From NCBI RefSeq assembly GCF_026745355.1, contig NC_079209.1, positions 21,594,266-21,658,265 on the forward strand: a stretch of DNA of 64,000 bases, given 5' to 3'. The notes below the pieces were generated by a model. It did not search any database. It saw nothing but the letters and a program-made list of their open reading frames with translations, and was not told the origin of the DNA. The number at the start of each line of letters is the position of its first letter. Within the stretch, counting starts at the first letter, position 1. Positions 1 through 11,239 of the stretch are shown here, piece after piece. The position numbers and the translations under genes were made by a program. Source of the stretch: Beta vulgaris subsp. vulgaris (lineage: Eukaryota; Streptophyta; Magnoliopsida; Caryophyllales; Amaranthaceae).

Positions 1-211
1 ACCATGTTAAGCAACAGAAGCTCAAATTTTACGCTAATGAATAGAGACCCATGATGATTGATACCACAATCAAAAGCCTAATGATTGATATATTATGCTA
101 GTTACTTTAGTAAACCATAAATTCTAAGAGCAACTCTAAAAGCATAATGATAAAGATATAAGTACATTGAAAGTTGAAACAGATCAAAAGACAGCATGTT
201 GTTCCAGTTAC

Positions 212-3200
212 CTGTCTAATTCCTGCAGTATTAGCAGGACCATCCAGTACCAGTCCAAGCACCTTAAGTTTAAAACTTCCATTGCTGTCAGGCATCTCCC
301 TGAGATTTATTCCGATACCAGTCATGTCATATCTCGCCATCTTCGAGAACTTTCATTCATAAACAATTCACATGCCATGGGAAAAAAATAAGAACTATAA
401 CACGCGTGAGTTAAACCTTGTGACCAGACCAATAGAACTGCAAACCATAATAAAAAAGTTGTCATCTAAAAATGCATGCAGCAGTCAATCTGACATTGTT
501 TACAGCCATGGGAAAAAAATAAGAACTACAACACGCGTGAGTTAAACCTTGTGACCAGACCAATAGAACTGCAAAGCATAATAAAAAAGTTGTCATCTAA
601 AAATGCATGTAGCAGTCAATCTGACATTGTTTACAGCATTGGATAATATTAACCATGCAAGCAAACAGGTGCTACATATATAATCTTGGAGAGCCGGACA
701 AATGACAAGAGAAAAAGATTATGCAAGCAAAAGTTAAACAATCAGCAACCAAGTGAACTTGCATATAAAAGGAGGTAAGGTCTTAATTGTATTGTGATCC
801 AGCACACCAAACACTGCTTGGTGCTACATATTGCAACGTGTCCAGCTGCTATTTCCAAACTTATCAGAATTGTGAAACCAGTCCTTAGACACTAAATAGA
901 CAGTAAATTTTAGAAGCAACACCACTTCCTATGCTTCAATTTGACTGTTGGAGTTGACAAAATGTGTATATTGGAAGTGCTTAAAAATCACCAATTGTAG
1001 CATTTTTAAGTGGATTTTGAACTTGAAAACTAGGACTTTAAAGTGAAACAGAGAGAGGAGTATAAAAACATCATCCTTAAACTTGATTACCTCTTCTGGC
1101 GATAAAAAACGTGTGTAAGGATCTCCTAAGCTTGCCAGCATTTTTTGGACGATATTATGAGCCTTGGATCTAGTCTTAATGGAGCTACTCAATATATCTT
1201 CCTTCTTGTGCTGTACAAAAGATAATACATATGCTTTAGAAAGAGCATGTAAAAACAGAAAAAACTGACAATGTTATACATAAAGAAAATTGCTAATCGC
1301 ACTATTTTCCAAACAATTTACAACTACGATTAGCATCAATGAAATCTCTAGTCTTTGAGAAGATCTAGGTAAATTAAAGTTGCTCACAGCATAATCAGGT
1401 AATCAGGTGCAAAAGGGCGATATCATGTCATTCACATGTAAAATTCTTGAAGCATGCACATTTACTCAATATGCAAAAAAAAACAAGATGATGTTTATTA
1501 AGGTGGAACTGAGACCCCCTCCCCTACCCAAATACAAACAAAAAAAAAATAGAAACACTCACACACGCATGGACGCTTAGTTTTATACTGTGAAGGCAAT
1601 CCATACATTAACAAGTAGCAACCCCGCCAAAGGAATTTATCACAAAAAAGGCAATGCTAAATCAAAAGTTTCTTGTTTAAGTACTAGTTGAAGTCAATCT
1701 ACTATAAGTGATCAACATTAACCCTCGCATCTGATGACATGTCCTTTTATTTTGTCCTTAGATCTTTTGTTTTTCTAAAATAAAAAGGAAAAGGCATCAA
1801 GAGTCCAGCTATGCCCCCTCTTCTATAAAAAGACCCAACTATTAATTAACTCGGAATAATCCCAAGTCCCAATTTTGATTAGGTGTCTTCGTGGAAAGGG
1901 TCAATATGGCACATTTAAAGTGGGATAAAAATAATTACTAGATAAGCACAATATCAAAAGACAGCATTTTAGTCAAATATAGACAAGATAACTAATTGGT
2001 GATTTGTTGTAAGAGTGATCCTTGTTCAAAACCAAGGCCATGACCATGGAACTCATATTTGAATGAGTTACAATAAGCTGACACAGATAGAACACTTGGA
2101 ACTGAAATCGACCTCAAAAAAAGTTCCAGGATCCGTACACTTGGAACTCATATATCTACATAAGCAATCTAACTAAAAAATTAAAGTTCCAGGATTCCAA
2201 TTTGTATTTCATGAGAAGACAAAAAAGAGGAAATAGATGATGTATTTTGGTATGGTCTGTATTCAGTCACAGCCTGCCCGTTTGCTGTTAGGTCGGATAA
2301 TGCCACCAGTCAAGGGAGCTGCTATTCCCCTAAATGAAACGAATGTTCTTCAATCATTTACAGTGAGTTCGCACTTCTCTTGGTGGAAAGAAGAAGGAAA
2401 CTAGAAGCCTATAAGGAAAATAAATCTGGATAGAGATCAAGTTACTTAAGGGATTAAAGAAATTAAGGGAAGGAATAGCCAGCTATGAAGAAGCCCTTGG
2501 CCCCAAGGGATATAGGGTTTTGAGGAGTCAAACTCAAGGAAAATGGCAATGATCCTCATTGCGACGCTGTCAGGCTTGCACCCTGAATGAAATAGGGAGG
2601 CTAACCTGGTCACTTGGGGGGAACGCAGGCCTAGAAGTAGCACAACATGACTCCACCATTTCTAGATCCTAAGGTACAAAGATATATTGCGTATGTTCAA
2701 ACAAAAATGGAGATGAAGCCCCTAGGACTCTACCACAAAGGATGCAATTTACATATTTGAATTTGATCACAACACCATAATCGCTAGTACAGTCTGCTAG
2801 CACCCACAAGTTACAGTGAGTGTATGTCAGTTAAAGAGCGCTTACCTCCAGTCCTTCTCTTACACTATAGGTCAACTTTTTTTCTAGGATGAAGCAGCAA
2901 TGCAAAAAAATAGTAGTTTGAAGTTCGAGATATATGGCATGAATTTATCAGTTCTTAAAAAACAAGATTCTTTTACGACTATCATCTCATAACGAGTATC
3001 CTTTCCATTTTGTTTGTTTTAACTTGACTGTCCTGAATACTGACTACCCATCTCTTTATACATTTAATGCAATTTCACAGCTAAAGTTCAAAAAAAAAAA
3101 AAACGTTTTCACTGATCCTAGTCGAATTTTCCACTAAGAATTATTTTTGTCTTATATTCGATAACCTTTATAATTGTTTGGAGGAGTAAACTTTCAATAA

Positions 3201-3905
3201 GTTTGTCAAAAGTTGAATTCAAGGTTAATGCTACCCATGAAATTAATCACAACTCAATGAACAAATTACTTGCAAATAATAGTTCAAGTTTTCTTCTACA
3301 TTTGAACTACAATTATGAAAACGAATGACTAACACTCTCTCAAATCTGGTTCACTACTCAATTTCTTACACCAAAAAAAATAACAATAACTGCAAAATCA
3401 TGCTAGTACATCAGCAAGTAAACAAAAGCAATAGAAATCAATAGTCATAACCAAGTAAAACGAAGTGAAAAAACGATAAAAAAGACTATACCAGCCACGA
3501 CTCAGGCGACCAGCGATCACGGCCAGTGTAAAGGAAGCTGTCATTAACAATCTCCCAAGCTTCCTCCACAATACCTTCATTTGTCACCATATTGGGCGCA
3601 GATAATCCTAATTGAGCCACCAATTCATCCTCCCGACAATCCTCGACAGACGAAGACGAAGACGAAGATGAAGAAGGTTGACGAAAAGGAGGAGAATCAG
3701 CAGCAATTGAAAGAGGAGAAGGTAATTGGAGGGTGAAGGAGAGTGCAGCAGCTATGGAAGCAGAAACTAGAGAATTTTTTGAGCAATTGAGAAGAGAGTT
3801 GATGTAACTGTTGTTGTTGTTGTTGTTGTAGGTTCTTCCATTGTTATTGTTGATGTTGGCAAAGATGTTGCAGGGTTTTGGTGAAGTGAGGAAGAGGGAG
3901 CTCAT
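212..3905 (-). CDS. CTPA: CtpA-type carboxyl-terminal processing protease, 5' part (gene runs off the left edge)
   Basis: Three exons fit together in phase: 3492-3905 (138 codons, ATG at 3905), 1091-1210 (40 codons) and 212-349 (46 codons). All have GT donors and AG acceptors; a fourth exon must lie beyond position 1. The peptide includes SLGDPYTRFLSPEE and MTGIGINLRE, which match plant S41 peptidases of the CtpA family just before and at the start of the PDZ domain. The catalytic Ser/Lys region is outside the window. In plants this family acts in the thylakoid lumen, and the best-known member removes the C-terminal extension of photosystem II protein D1. The first 90 residues are Ser/Asn-rich with poly-Asn and poly-Ser runs, then a hydrophobic stretch ending near SIAADS, which fits a two-part plastid-lumen targeting signal. 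Intron 1 is 2281 bp. Which paralogue this is cannot be told. Confidence 0.9.
374..635. repeat. 131-bp tandem duplication inside CtpA intron 2
   Basis: Unit 1 (374-504) and unit 2 (505-635) are nearly identical. Both begin GCCATGGGAAAAAAATAAG and include ACACGCGTGAGTTAAACC. Only a few bases differ, so the duplication looks recent. It lies wholly inside the intron between exons 2 and 3 and does not touch a splice site. Confidence 0.92.
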
Positions 3906-4559
3906 CTCATCTCCTTGATGAGTGATAAATCTAGATTCTAGTAGTAACCAGTAACGTGTACGTTCAACTGTTCAAGTGGAGTGTGTGGAAGTTGGACTGT
4001 CTTTTGGGTTGTTCTCACTTCGCATCGTGTAGCTGAACTTATTTGAGCTTCTTAGATTTTTAGCCATAATCGTCAACAACTACCTAATATATATCATTTT
4101 TTATAAACAACTACCTAATATATATCATTTTTTATAAACAACTACCTAATATATATCACTTTTCATAAACAACTACCTAATATAAACTTTTTCTTATACA
4201 ACTACCTAAGTTAATAATTCCGTCAACGTAACACTATCAAAGACGTTAACTTTTAAAATTTCTGTCACATGGGGCCCACCTTTTCTAATTTTCCACCTTT
4301 TTTTTAGTATTTCCCTCCTAAAACTATCTAAGGCATTATAAAATCCTCGAAAATCTGACATTATTGTCAATACTGGGCCAAAATTTAAGTTCCCCTTCCT
4401 TTATTCACTCAAGGTTTATAATTCTTCAAGTAAGTTCCCCCTCCTTTACCTTTTGATATTAGGGTTTATGGAATAGTGTTTTTGGTAAAAAATTTAATGT
4501 CATTGGTGATATAATTGAGGAATTGTACTGATTTTATTTGAAATTAGGGTTTTTATAAA
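3906..4559. other. Intergenic: CtpA 5' flank and edge of the Mutator-like element
   Basis: No ORF of interest. The CtpA 5' UTR and promoter should lie just right of 3905 (minus strand), but no clear TATA box was seen. The 31-bp tandem array is listed separately. From about 4380 the sequence is probably the 5' flank of the plus-strand GRF ORF. Confidence 0.5.
4077..4208. repeat. 31-bp tandem repeat, about four units
   Basis: Units containing CAACTACCTAATATAT begin at 4077, 4108, 4139 and 4170, with a shorter-spaced remnant at 4199. The period is 31 bp and divergence grows toward the right. Its place at the outer edge of the Mutator-like block suggests a terminal or subterminal array of that element. 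No inverted partner was found at the other side, where later insertions have disturbed the sequence. Confidence 0.85.
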
Positions 4560-4631
4560 TTGGGGGATTTGTTAATTATGATAAATTTCTGTTTTTTGGC
4601 TAATTATTTTTTAATTTGTTGGATTCAAAGA

Positions 4632-5093
4632 ATGGGTAGCACATCAACAGGTCTGTCCAATCGAGTTCTTCCCAAAATTTGCAAATGTAAGATTGGTGTG
4701 GCAACTCTAACATCATGGACCAGTGATAATCCTGGGTGGAAATTTATAACTTGCAAGTTTTATGATCGCATTAGAAAGATCAGGCATGGCTGTGATGTGT
4801 GGGAGTGGGTTGATGAACATCAAGAGGAATGGCAAAGGGTGTTGATTAATCAACTATTGTTGGAGAAGAAGCTACTTGGTAGTGATGTTGAAGTACTGAA
4901 AGCTGAGGTTCATAAACTGGAACAACAAAGGATGAAGTTTGCTAAGGAGAATGAGAGATTGGTGAAGAAACTGAAGGCATGCAGCAGGGAGAAGAGAGGA
5001 AGTGAGGGTGGAAGGATTTACATTTTCTATGAATTTGTTTGCTTTGTTTTCCGTAATTTGGCATGGATTATGATGAAGAAGTTTGATGCATAA
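4632..5093 (+). CDS. GRF-type zinc-finger protein with C-terminal coiled coil
   Basis: From ATG 4632 the product is about 153 residues. CKCKIG, then ITCKFYD and HGCDVWEWVDE, gives the C-x-C...C...C ligand pattern of the plant GRF zinc finger, a small nucleic-acid-binding fold found in many short plant proteins with a similar CxC...FYGC...WVDE layout. A Leu/Lys/Glu-rich segment follows (LLLEKKLLGSDVEVLKAEVH onward) and should form a coiled coil. The last 25 residues are aromatic and hydrophobic and may be intron read-through or a tail anchor. The frame is open upstream to 4560, but 4632 is the first ATG and gives a family-like N-terminus. The gene faces the transposase pseudogene tail to tail. 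It has no internal stop. Its function is unknown. Confidence 0.7.
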   Translation: MGSTSTGLSNRVLPKICKCKIGVATLTSWTSDNPGWKFITCKFYDRIRKIRHGCDVWEWVDEHQEEWQRVLINQLLLEKKLLGSDVEVLKAEVHKLEQQRMKFAKENERLVKKLKACSREKRGSEGGRIYIFYEFVCFVFRNLAWIMMKKFDA

Positions 5094-5429
5094 GATGCAG
5101 CAAATTAGGTAGGATTAATCAACTGTTGTACTAGGCATGTTATCAACTGTTGTGAACTTGGAATGGTTAATCAATTGTTGTTGTTGTTGTTGTAAGCATG
5201 TAATGGTTTCTTTTTCTTCAATCAAAATGTACATTACTCAAAAAAAATCCAACAATACAATAGGATGATGAGCATGTTAATGCTAAAAATTGCTCTAACA
5301 TGCATTACATTAAGTTATGTTCTTAATCCAACAGTAGCCAAAACAAATGGTGTACCTACTAAATTGTTTCAATAATCTTTGCCAAAACATTAGGAACTAC
5401 TTAACCATTCTTTTAACAAAAACAAATTA

Positions 5430-8062
5430 CACTTGCCAAGCAGACTTTTAGCAGGCCCCTTTACAATTTTTTCAAGTTTAGGCTTCTTGACAGCTCCCTT
5501 TTTGGCAGCAACTTGTGAGGATTTTTCATCTTGTTGCTTCTCTTTACTTGGTTGCTTCTTCAACCTCTGTTGTCCAGCTTTTAGTTGATTTGATCCTTGG
5601 CTTCTTTGTGTCCAAGGTGGGATGGAGTTGGTGTTTGGTTGAACTGGGCTACTTGACCACCTTGATGTTCCATGCCCATGGGGTTACTAATGCATTCAGC
5701 TTCATAAACCTAACACAATACATAAACATATCAAACACATTCATGTTGAGAAAAAGTTTATATATAAACAAAATGTATGGTAAGTAGATTACCTTCCTTC
5801 TTACTTTGGCCTCCTTTCTACCCCTTTGAGCAACTGTCCAAGGATCCATGTTAAATGGTCTACCTCCCTTAGATTTTTCCTTTGGAGGAGCTGGAAGGTT
5901 GTTGCACTTGGTCCTGTAGTGGCCCAACTGACCATAATTACCACATTGGTTCTGCCTCTTAGGCCTCTTAACATAAGTGATTTGCTTGTCTTGTTTTTCA
6001 TCTGCTTTTTTTTTCTTTTCTTAAGAGAAGGTCTGTCTGGCATCTTCCTGATTGGTGGAGGTAATGGATGAGGGAATTCAGTGGCTTCCCATTGATTCAT
6101 TCCAGGCATAGGTTTTATATAAAGATCATATGCTTGCATATATTTCTCTCTGCTATAAAAGGGGTCCACATAGTCCTCTGGTTTCCCCCTAATTCTGAGT
6201 ATGCAAGCATATGAATGTATGCAAGGAATCCCTGTCATATCCCACTTGTTACATGAACAAGACATATCTCCTAAGTTAACTACAAATTTATCATGCTGGT
6301 AATCAACTTCCCACTCCCCTACTCTGGAAGGCACCATCACACACTGCTTAGCTTATTCTTTCACCCAACTGAAAACCTTATCAACAAAAGGCATAAACCT
6401 CCCATTATAGCTTTGAACCTCATCCTATTTCTCTGTATTTCTTTTCATCACATACCTTCTTATCCATTTAAGGCATGTGATGATTGGTTTGTCCTTTGCT
6501 TCCTTGATTACTGAGTTAAAAGTCTCAAAAAGGTTGTTAAGCAACAAATTTGACTTTGACCTAGTAAGGAAGGCATGTCTAGCCCAATATTTGGGAGGAA
6601 TTGCAGCAAAGTAGTTATATGCATCTTGGGAGAGGAACTTGATAGCCTCCATTTCAGCTATGAAAGTAAACTAACAACAACTAACAACATTCAACCAACA
6701 GATAACTTAATCAATACAATTATCAAGAATAAAATATACTATGAACTAAACTTAATACATAAAGACTAACCCTTGAACTTGTCCTAGCTGCTCTCCAAAA
6801 TGACTCTTTGAATGTTGTACCAGAAAATTGAAGCTTGAAGTTTGCCCAAATGTGTCTTACACAAAATCTGACCTCAGCATTTGGGCAAACTGTTTCAACA
6901 GCATCAATTAATCCCTTGCAACAATAAGTTAGAAATAGGTCAGCAAAATATATAAAGTAACAACATTAGGTTAAAAAAAGAAGTTTAATTGCTCACCTTT
7001 TGTCTGTCAGACATAACAGTCAATCCCTCTCCATTGTGGAATCCGATGTTATTGATCAAATGCTCCAAGAACCATCTCCAACTTTGCTTATCTTCAACCT
7101 CAACAACAGCCCATGTCACTGGAAATATGTTGTTGTTACCATCCTTAGCCACTGCTGCCAATATCATGCCAAGGTATGCTCCCTTGAGATGACATCCATC
7201 AATACTAATAAGAGGTTTGCAACCCTCTATAAATCCTAGCTTACAAGCCTCCATGCACACATACATTCTCTGAAATGTTGGAGGTGGATTTTGTGCTCCA
7301 GTCACTGTTACAAGGGCTGATGATCCTGGGTTGTATTTCAGGATTGCACTAGCATAATCATACACCCTTTTGTACTGATCAGATGCATCACCATATATGC
7401 TTAGCTTAGCCCTAGCCCTTGCAAACCAAGCTCTATGGTACCCAATTGTGACCCCTTGTGTCAGTGAACACCTTATTATGAATTTTTTTAGCCTCTCACC
7501 TTGGTCATCTCTGAAGTAATTTATATACTTCTCTGCCAACCACTCAGATAACACCTTACTATTTGCATCAACATGACCACAAGTATGCTAAGGTCTAGAC
7601 TTTTTATTTGCATTGTGATCTCCCTTGGCAAATTCACTGCATACACCTTAAACTTACACTTATCTTCATCATCACACACACACTTCACAATCTTCCCATG
7701 CTGCTTGTCCCATGGAAGCTACACTTATACTTGCAATGAGCTGTCAGTCTCTTAGAAGAATTATGAAGCAAATAGTAGTCATAAGTGTTCTCAATAGCAT
7801 GAAACTTAAGTGCTTTTCTCAGTACATAAACATCCCTGAACTTCAGCCCCTTTGTCAAGTTAATTCTCTTCTTGAAGTCAACTTCTGTGTTGAATGTAGG
7901 GTATGGATCCACTTCATCATCAGACCCTTGTAAACTCCTCAGCTCATCAGAATCATACTCATGCTCCTCAATTGAGTTTATGTCACACTCTTCCTCAACA
8001 GCCTTACTCCCAACATCACCCCTATCAACAGGCTCACCCTCCTTGGACTTTTCTGTTTCCAA
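5430..8062 (-). pseudogene. MuDR-type (mudrA-like) transposase, broken
   Basis: Recognisable parts in order are: an acidic N-terminus and Mutator DNA-binding region (8062-7690), the MULE catalytic core (7554-6997) with ISIDGCHLKGAYLG and SWRWFLEHL, a second exon (6914-6771) with VRFCVRHIWANF, and a third part from about 6657. That third part carries a SWIM zinc finger (CSCNKWDMTGIPCIHS, near 6265) and a CCHC-like knuckle (about 5950-5910). The introns at 6996-6915 and about 6770-6658 look genuine. Damage includes frameshifts near 7715 and 7600, in-frame stops near 6410 and 6353, and a frameshift near 5985. In the knuckle, CGNYGQLGHYRTKC has Tyr where the second Cys belongs. A Lys-rich tail continues to about 5430. 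The protein would bind element ends and catalyse cut-and-paste transposition, but this copy is inactive. Confidence 0.9.
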
Positions 8063-8070
8063 ACCTGCTA

Positions 8071-8543
8071 GAAATTAATGGGGAAACTTAGTATGCGCCT
8101 GTGGAAATTAATGGGGTTAAGAGGTTTCCTATTCAGGGAATGAAACTTCAATATTGGACTTCAACCATAAACATTGATAGTTTAAGAGAAGTTGTAGTGA
8201 AGCAAATGCAATATACAATGCAGGGCAACATTTGGCCAATTTCAGTGTATGGTTTATGCTAAAGGGAAATACATTAAGTGATGGGAGAGTGAAGATTGAA
8301 GGTGAGAGGGAAATTAATTTGCCGGTTGATAGTGCAGATAGATGGAATAGGGTAACTGTTTGGGTTTTGGAGGAGCCCAAGGTGTTAACAGGGCCAAAAC
8401 CAAGGAGCAAATATGTGAGTTGGGCTCCAACTAGAAGGTAGGTTCAAGTATCAGGCTTAGTACCTCCAACAAATAGCCTAAGCCTAACTATACCAACCAG
8501 TCAACCAAGAAACCCACCCAAGTCTCAAATTCAACCAAAATAA
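8071..8543 (+). pseudogene. Unrecognised plus-strand coding fragment beside the transposase start
   Basis: The segment reads as protein on the plus strand, but with a stop near 8089 and one frameshift near 8255. The first part contains VKRFPIQGMKLQYWTS and INIDSLREVVVKQ; the second contains LSDGRVKIEGEREINLP and VLEEPKVLTGPKPRSKYVSW and stops at 8441. After that stop the same strand stays open to the LTR insertion at 8545. It starts only a few bases from the transposase ATG and runs away from it, so the two would share a short divergent promoter region. A 13-bp repeat, GAAATTAATGGGG, occurs at 8071 and 8104. I do not recognise the family. Confidence 0.4.
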
Positions 8544-8544
8544 A

Positions 8545-10684
8545 TGTAACACCCCCAAATTTCTCCACTTTAAAAACTTATACTTTTGTAAAATACTTGG
8601 AGAAACTTAAGGGTATTACCACCAAATATAAATATATTTTGGCAATACTATAACTTGATACACAAAATATGCAGCGAAAACTTCTAACTTTATTTATAAA
8701 AATAATATTATTATCCAAAAACCACAATACTAATATGAAAAGTCTAAAGACTACTAAAATAGTGATCTAATTCTAATGATCCCAAAAGGTTCCTCCCATG
8801 CATCATGAATCATCAATAGACCTGCAAACTACTCCCGTAAGGAAAGTAGGGCAAGCCAAAACAAATAGGAAATACGAGTCAGTTGAAATACTGAGTACAA
8901 TTACGTGCAAGACTTGTAAACTTGTAAATATATAATTCACATACTTTCATAAACATGCTTTATTTCACAATTTAGTATAACAAAGATAAGATCAATCCAT
9001 TATTAAATTCACGTTAACACCAAAAATATATCTCCTTTAATAATTCCATTAAAAGTGGAAAATAATAATATATAGAACTTAACTTAAACCCCTTTCCTTG
9101 ATCGCGGATCCTAAGTGTGCACACCCCCAAGCTAGTATACCTTTATGAATACAAAGACATCGGAGTAACCTTAATGCCAACTAGTGGACTTGGAAGAACC
9201 CTTCTTGAACAAAGCCAAGGGTAATTGTAATAAGAATAATGTAGGGGGTAAACCTTCCTTTAATTCAAATAAAGAATTATGATAAACAAACTTAATTATA
9301 GGGAATTAAAAAAAGATAATTTAAACTTTTAAAACTAAAACTCATGCTAATGTTTTTGAGTTACTCAAAGCCACTGATTTGCAAAAGTGGATTCCTTCAT
9401 AAAAAAATGGATTATACATGCAAACTAATTTTTTTTATTTACTTTTCTAAAACAAACAAAATAATATTTGGTTGGTTTAGCATATCTACGAGTCAAGCAA
9501 GCAAAGAAAATACAAGCTTTAATTTTATCTAGCCTAAATAATAAGAAGGTTTGATTAAACCAATTGCATATACCAATTCATATAATTTATACTAAACACA
9601 CATAACTAATGTATACATAATAATTAAAGATCAAGCCACGTAAACGTACCTTGATAATTCACGAAACAAGAAAATCAACTAGTAAGGGAATGTTCACGAA
9701 CGAAATCCTCCTATTAATTATAAACTAGTTCTAATCAAAACGATGAACAATATATGAACTCTAAAAGAAAATTATGCTAACTAACTAATTATAGACATGA
9801 TTCATGCTCAAACAATTAACATGTTTTTTATAAAACTCAAAAAGATCAAAAACTAGGAATTAAAACAACTTTAAAAAAAATGAGACTTACAAAACCTCCC
9901 GCTAAAACTCCTCGGTGAAAACTAAAACTACTCAAGAGACCACTCACTTTAGGGAAAACTTTATAAGGAACTCTCAATATTTTTTTGGTGAAGAGAAAGT
10001 GAAGGATTAGAGGGGTATTTATAGTGTAAACTAGGGTAGAAAAGAGGTAAATTTTCCTAAATTATTAAAATTAGGGCAAAAGAAATTTTTTTTAAAAATA
10101 AAATTTGCAACATTACAAAGCTGCCGTGCAGCAGCTGTGTAATGCAGCAAAAAAATTTGTTTCATTTTTTTTAAAATAACTCTTCCTTTATTTGTAAAAA
10201 TTCTTTCCTAAAATCAATTTTGTTTGATTTTAAAGAGATTGTTAAATCTTCCCAAATCAATTAAAATCCCATACTTTCTAACTCAATATAAATCTCATAA
10301 AATCTGATTTTATAAGATTTAACAAAATATTTTAAATATTTAAATTTTCGGTTTTATTTAAAAGAATCGATTTTTCAAAACAACACTTATAAAAAATCCG
10401 AAATTCACATACTAAAATGTATAATCTAATTTTATTACCCAAAAATGAATTCTGGATTTTATAAATTATTTATCAAATATTTGTTTAAATAACTAATTAA
10501 ATAAATAAGATAATGACAAGAGCAGCTATTGTTAAAAAAATTACTAAAATAACCTTTAAAATTCAAACTATATTTCCCTCCAAATGATTCCCTCCAATGT
10601 GATAGTTTAAAATGAGTTTTGAAGATAAAATTTAAAATTGTTTTAAATAATCTCAATAAATGCCTAAAAATACGGGGTATTACA
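8545..10684 (-). mobile_element. Solo LTR of a Ty3/gypsy-type element (LTR D)
   Basis: The plus strand starts TGTAACACCCCC and ends TACGGGGTATTACA, so both ends carry the TG...CA inverted termini of an LTR. The flanking 5-mers are ATAAA (8540-8544) and ATGAA (10685-10689), a target duplication with one mismatch. GTGTGCACACCCCCAAGC near 9116 recurs in LTR C (near 24509) and, reverse-complemented, in LTR E (near 14614), so these are related families. A TATA box on the minus strand (10015-10024) and the end sequences set the transcription direction as minus. No internal domain is attached, so this is a solo LTR of 2140 bp. It interrupts plus-strand coding sequence. Confidence 0.8.
10015..10026 (-). 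promoter_or_regulatory. TATA box of LTR D
   Basis: On the minus strand the sequence reads CACTATAAATACCCCT. It lies in the middle of the LTR, where the U3/R promoter of a plant Ty3/gypsy LTR is expected. Confidence 0.5.
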
Positions 10685-11239
10685 ATGAAGTTGAAGGAGC
10701 CAAAGACTGAGGTAGTTTTAAGCCCTATAAGAAGATCAACTAGGCTTAAATCAAGTAGCCCTACTAATGATGATGAGGGTGCTTCGGTTATAACCAAAGC
10801 CCAATTTTATTCTAAGGTCAGTAAATCAAAATCACCCCCAAGATTCCCTTCCTCTATAACTGGTTCTTCTGCCATCATCTCAACATCTTCTCCAAAACCT
10901 AAACATTCATCTAATCCCTCATCATCAACTGCTGCCTTAGCATTAACTCCCCCAAAACTCACAGCTTCAAGTTCATCCTCCTCTCTAAAAAGAAGCACAC
11001 CTAGAGTGAAGACAGTGGCAACTAAAGGTAGATTAGCCTTAGGAAAAACTGAGAAAAAGTCAGGTCCAAAAAAGAAAAAAGTGGTCAAACCTAAACCAAA
11101 AAAGAAAACTTTATCAGATGAGGAAGGGGAAGGGAAAGGCTCTAGTGATAGTGAGTTCTCAGATTTAGATGTCCAGTTTGAACTTGAAGAAGAGGATGAG
11201 GATGTTGGGGAGGTGTTCACAGCAGCATTAAAAACATGA
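10685..11239 (+). CDS. Ser/Lys-rich basic protein of unknown function, probably a 3' fragment
   Basis: From ATG 10685 the ORF codes for about 184 residues. It includes RRSTRLKSSSP near the start, long Ser/Pro/Lys-rich low-complexity segments, a strongly basic run (KKSGPKKKKVVKPKPKKK) and an acidic tail (FELEEEDEDVGEVFTAALKT). The basic run resembles a nuclear localisation or chromatin-binding sequence. The ATG overlaps the right copy of the LTR D target site, and the frame is open back into the LTR, so the native start was probably in the segment now at 8071-8543. The stop codon is followed at once by LTR A. The family is not recognised, and the composition-based reading is inference. Confidence 0.45.
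   Translation: MKLKEPKTEVVLSPIRRSTRLKSSSPTNDDEGASVITKAQFYSKVSKSKSPPRFPSSITGSSAIISTSSPKPKHSSNPSSSTAALALTPPKLTASSSSSSLKRSTPRVKTVATKGRLALGKTEKKSGPKKKKVVKPKPKKKTLSDEEGEGKGSSDSEFSDLDVQFELEEEDEDVGEVFTAALKT

Larger units (their letters stand above)
4077..11239 (-). mobile_element. MuDR-type Mutator-like element remnant with accessory ORFs
   Basis: The block groups a minus-strand mudrA-like transposase pseudogene (about 5430-8062), a plus-strand GRF zinc-finger ORF convergent with it (4632-5093), and plus-strand coding fragments beyond the transposase start (8071-8543 and 10685-11239). A solo LTR at 8545-10684 splits that last region. Neither a terminal inverted repeat pair nor a 9-bp target duplication could be found, so the outer limits are approximate. 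Treating the plus-strand ORFs as part of the element is inference from position. Confidence 0.55.

Noticed and set aside
10807..11220. Long minus-strand open frame opposite the basic-protein ORF
   Set aside because: Its Ser/Phe/Leu-rich composition mirrors the Lys/Glu/Ser codons of the plus strand; it is a shadow frame.
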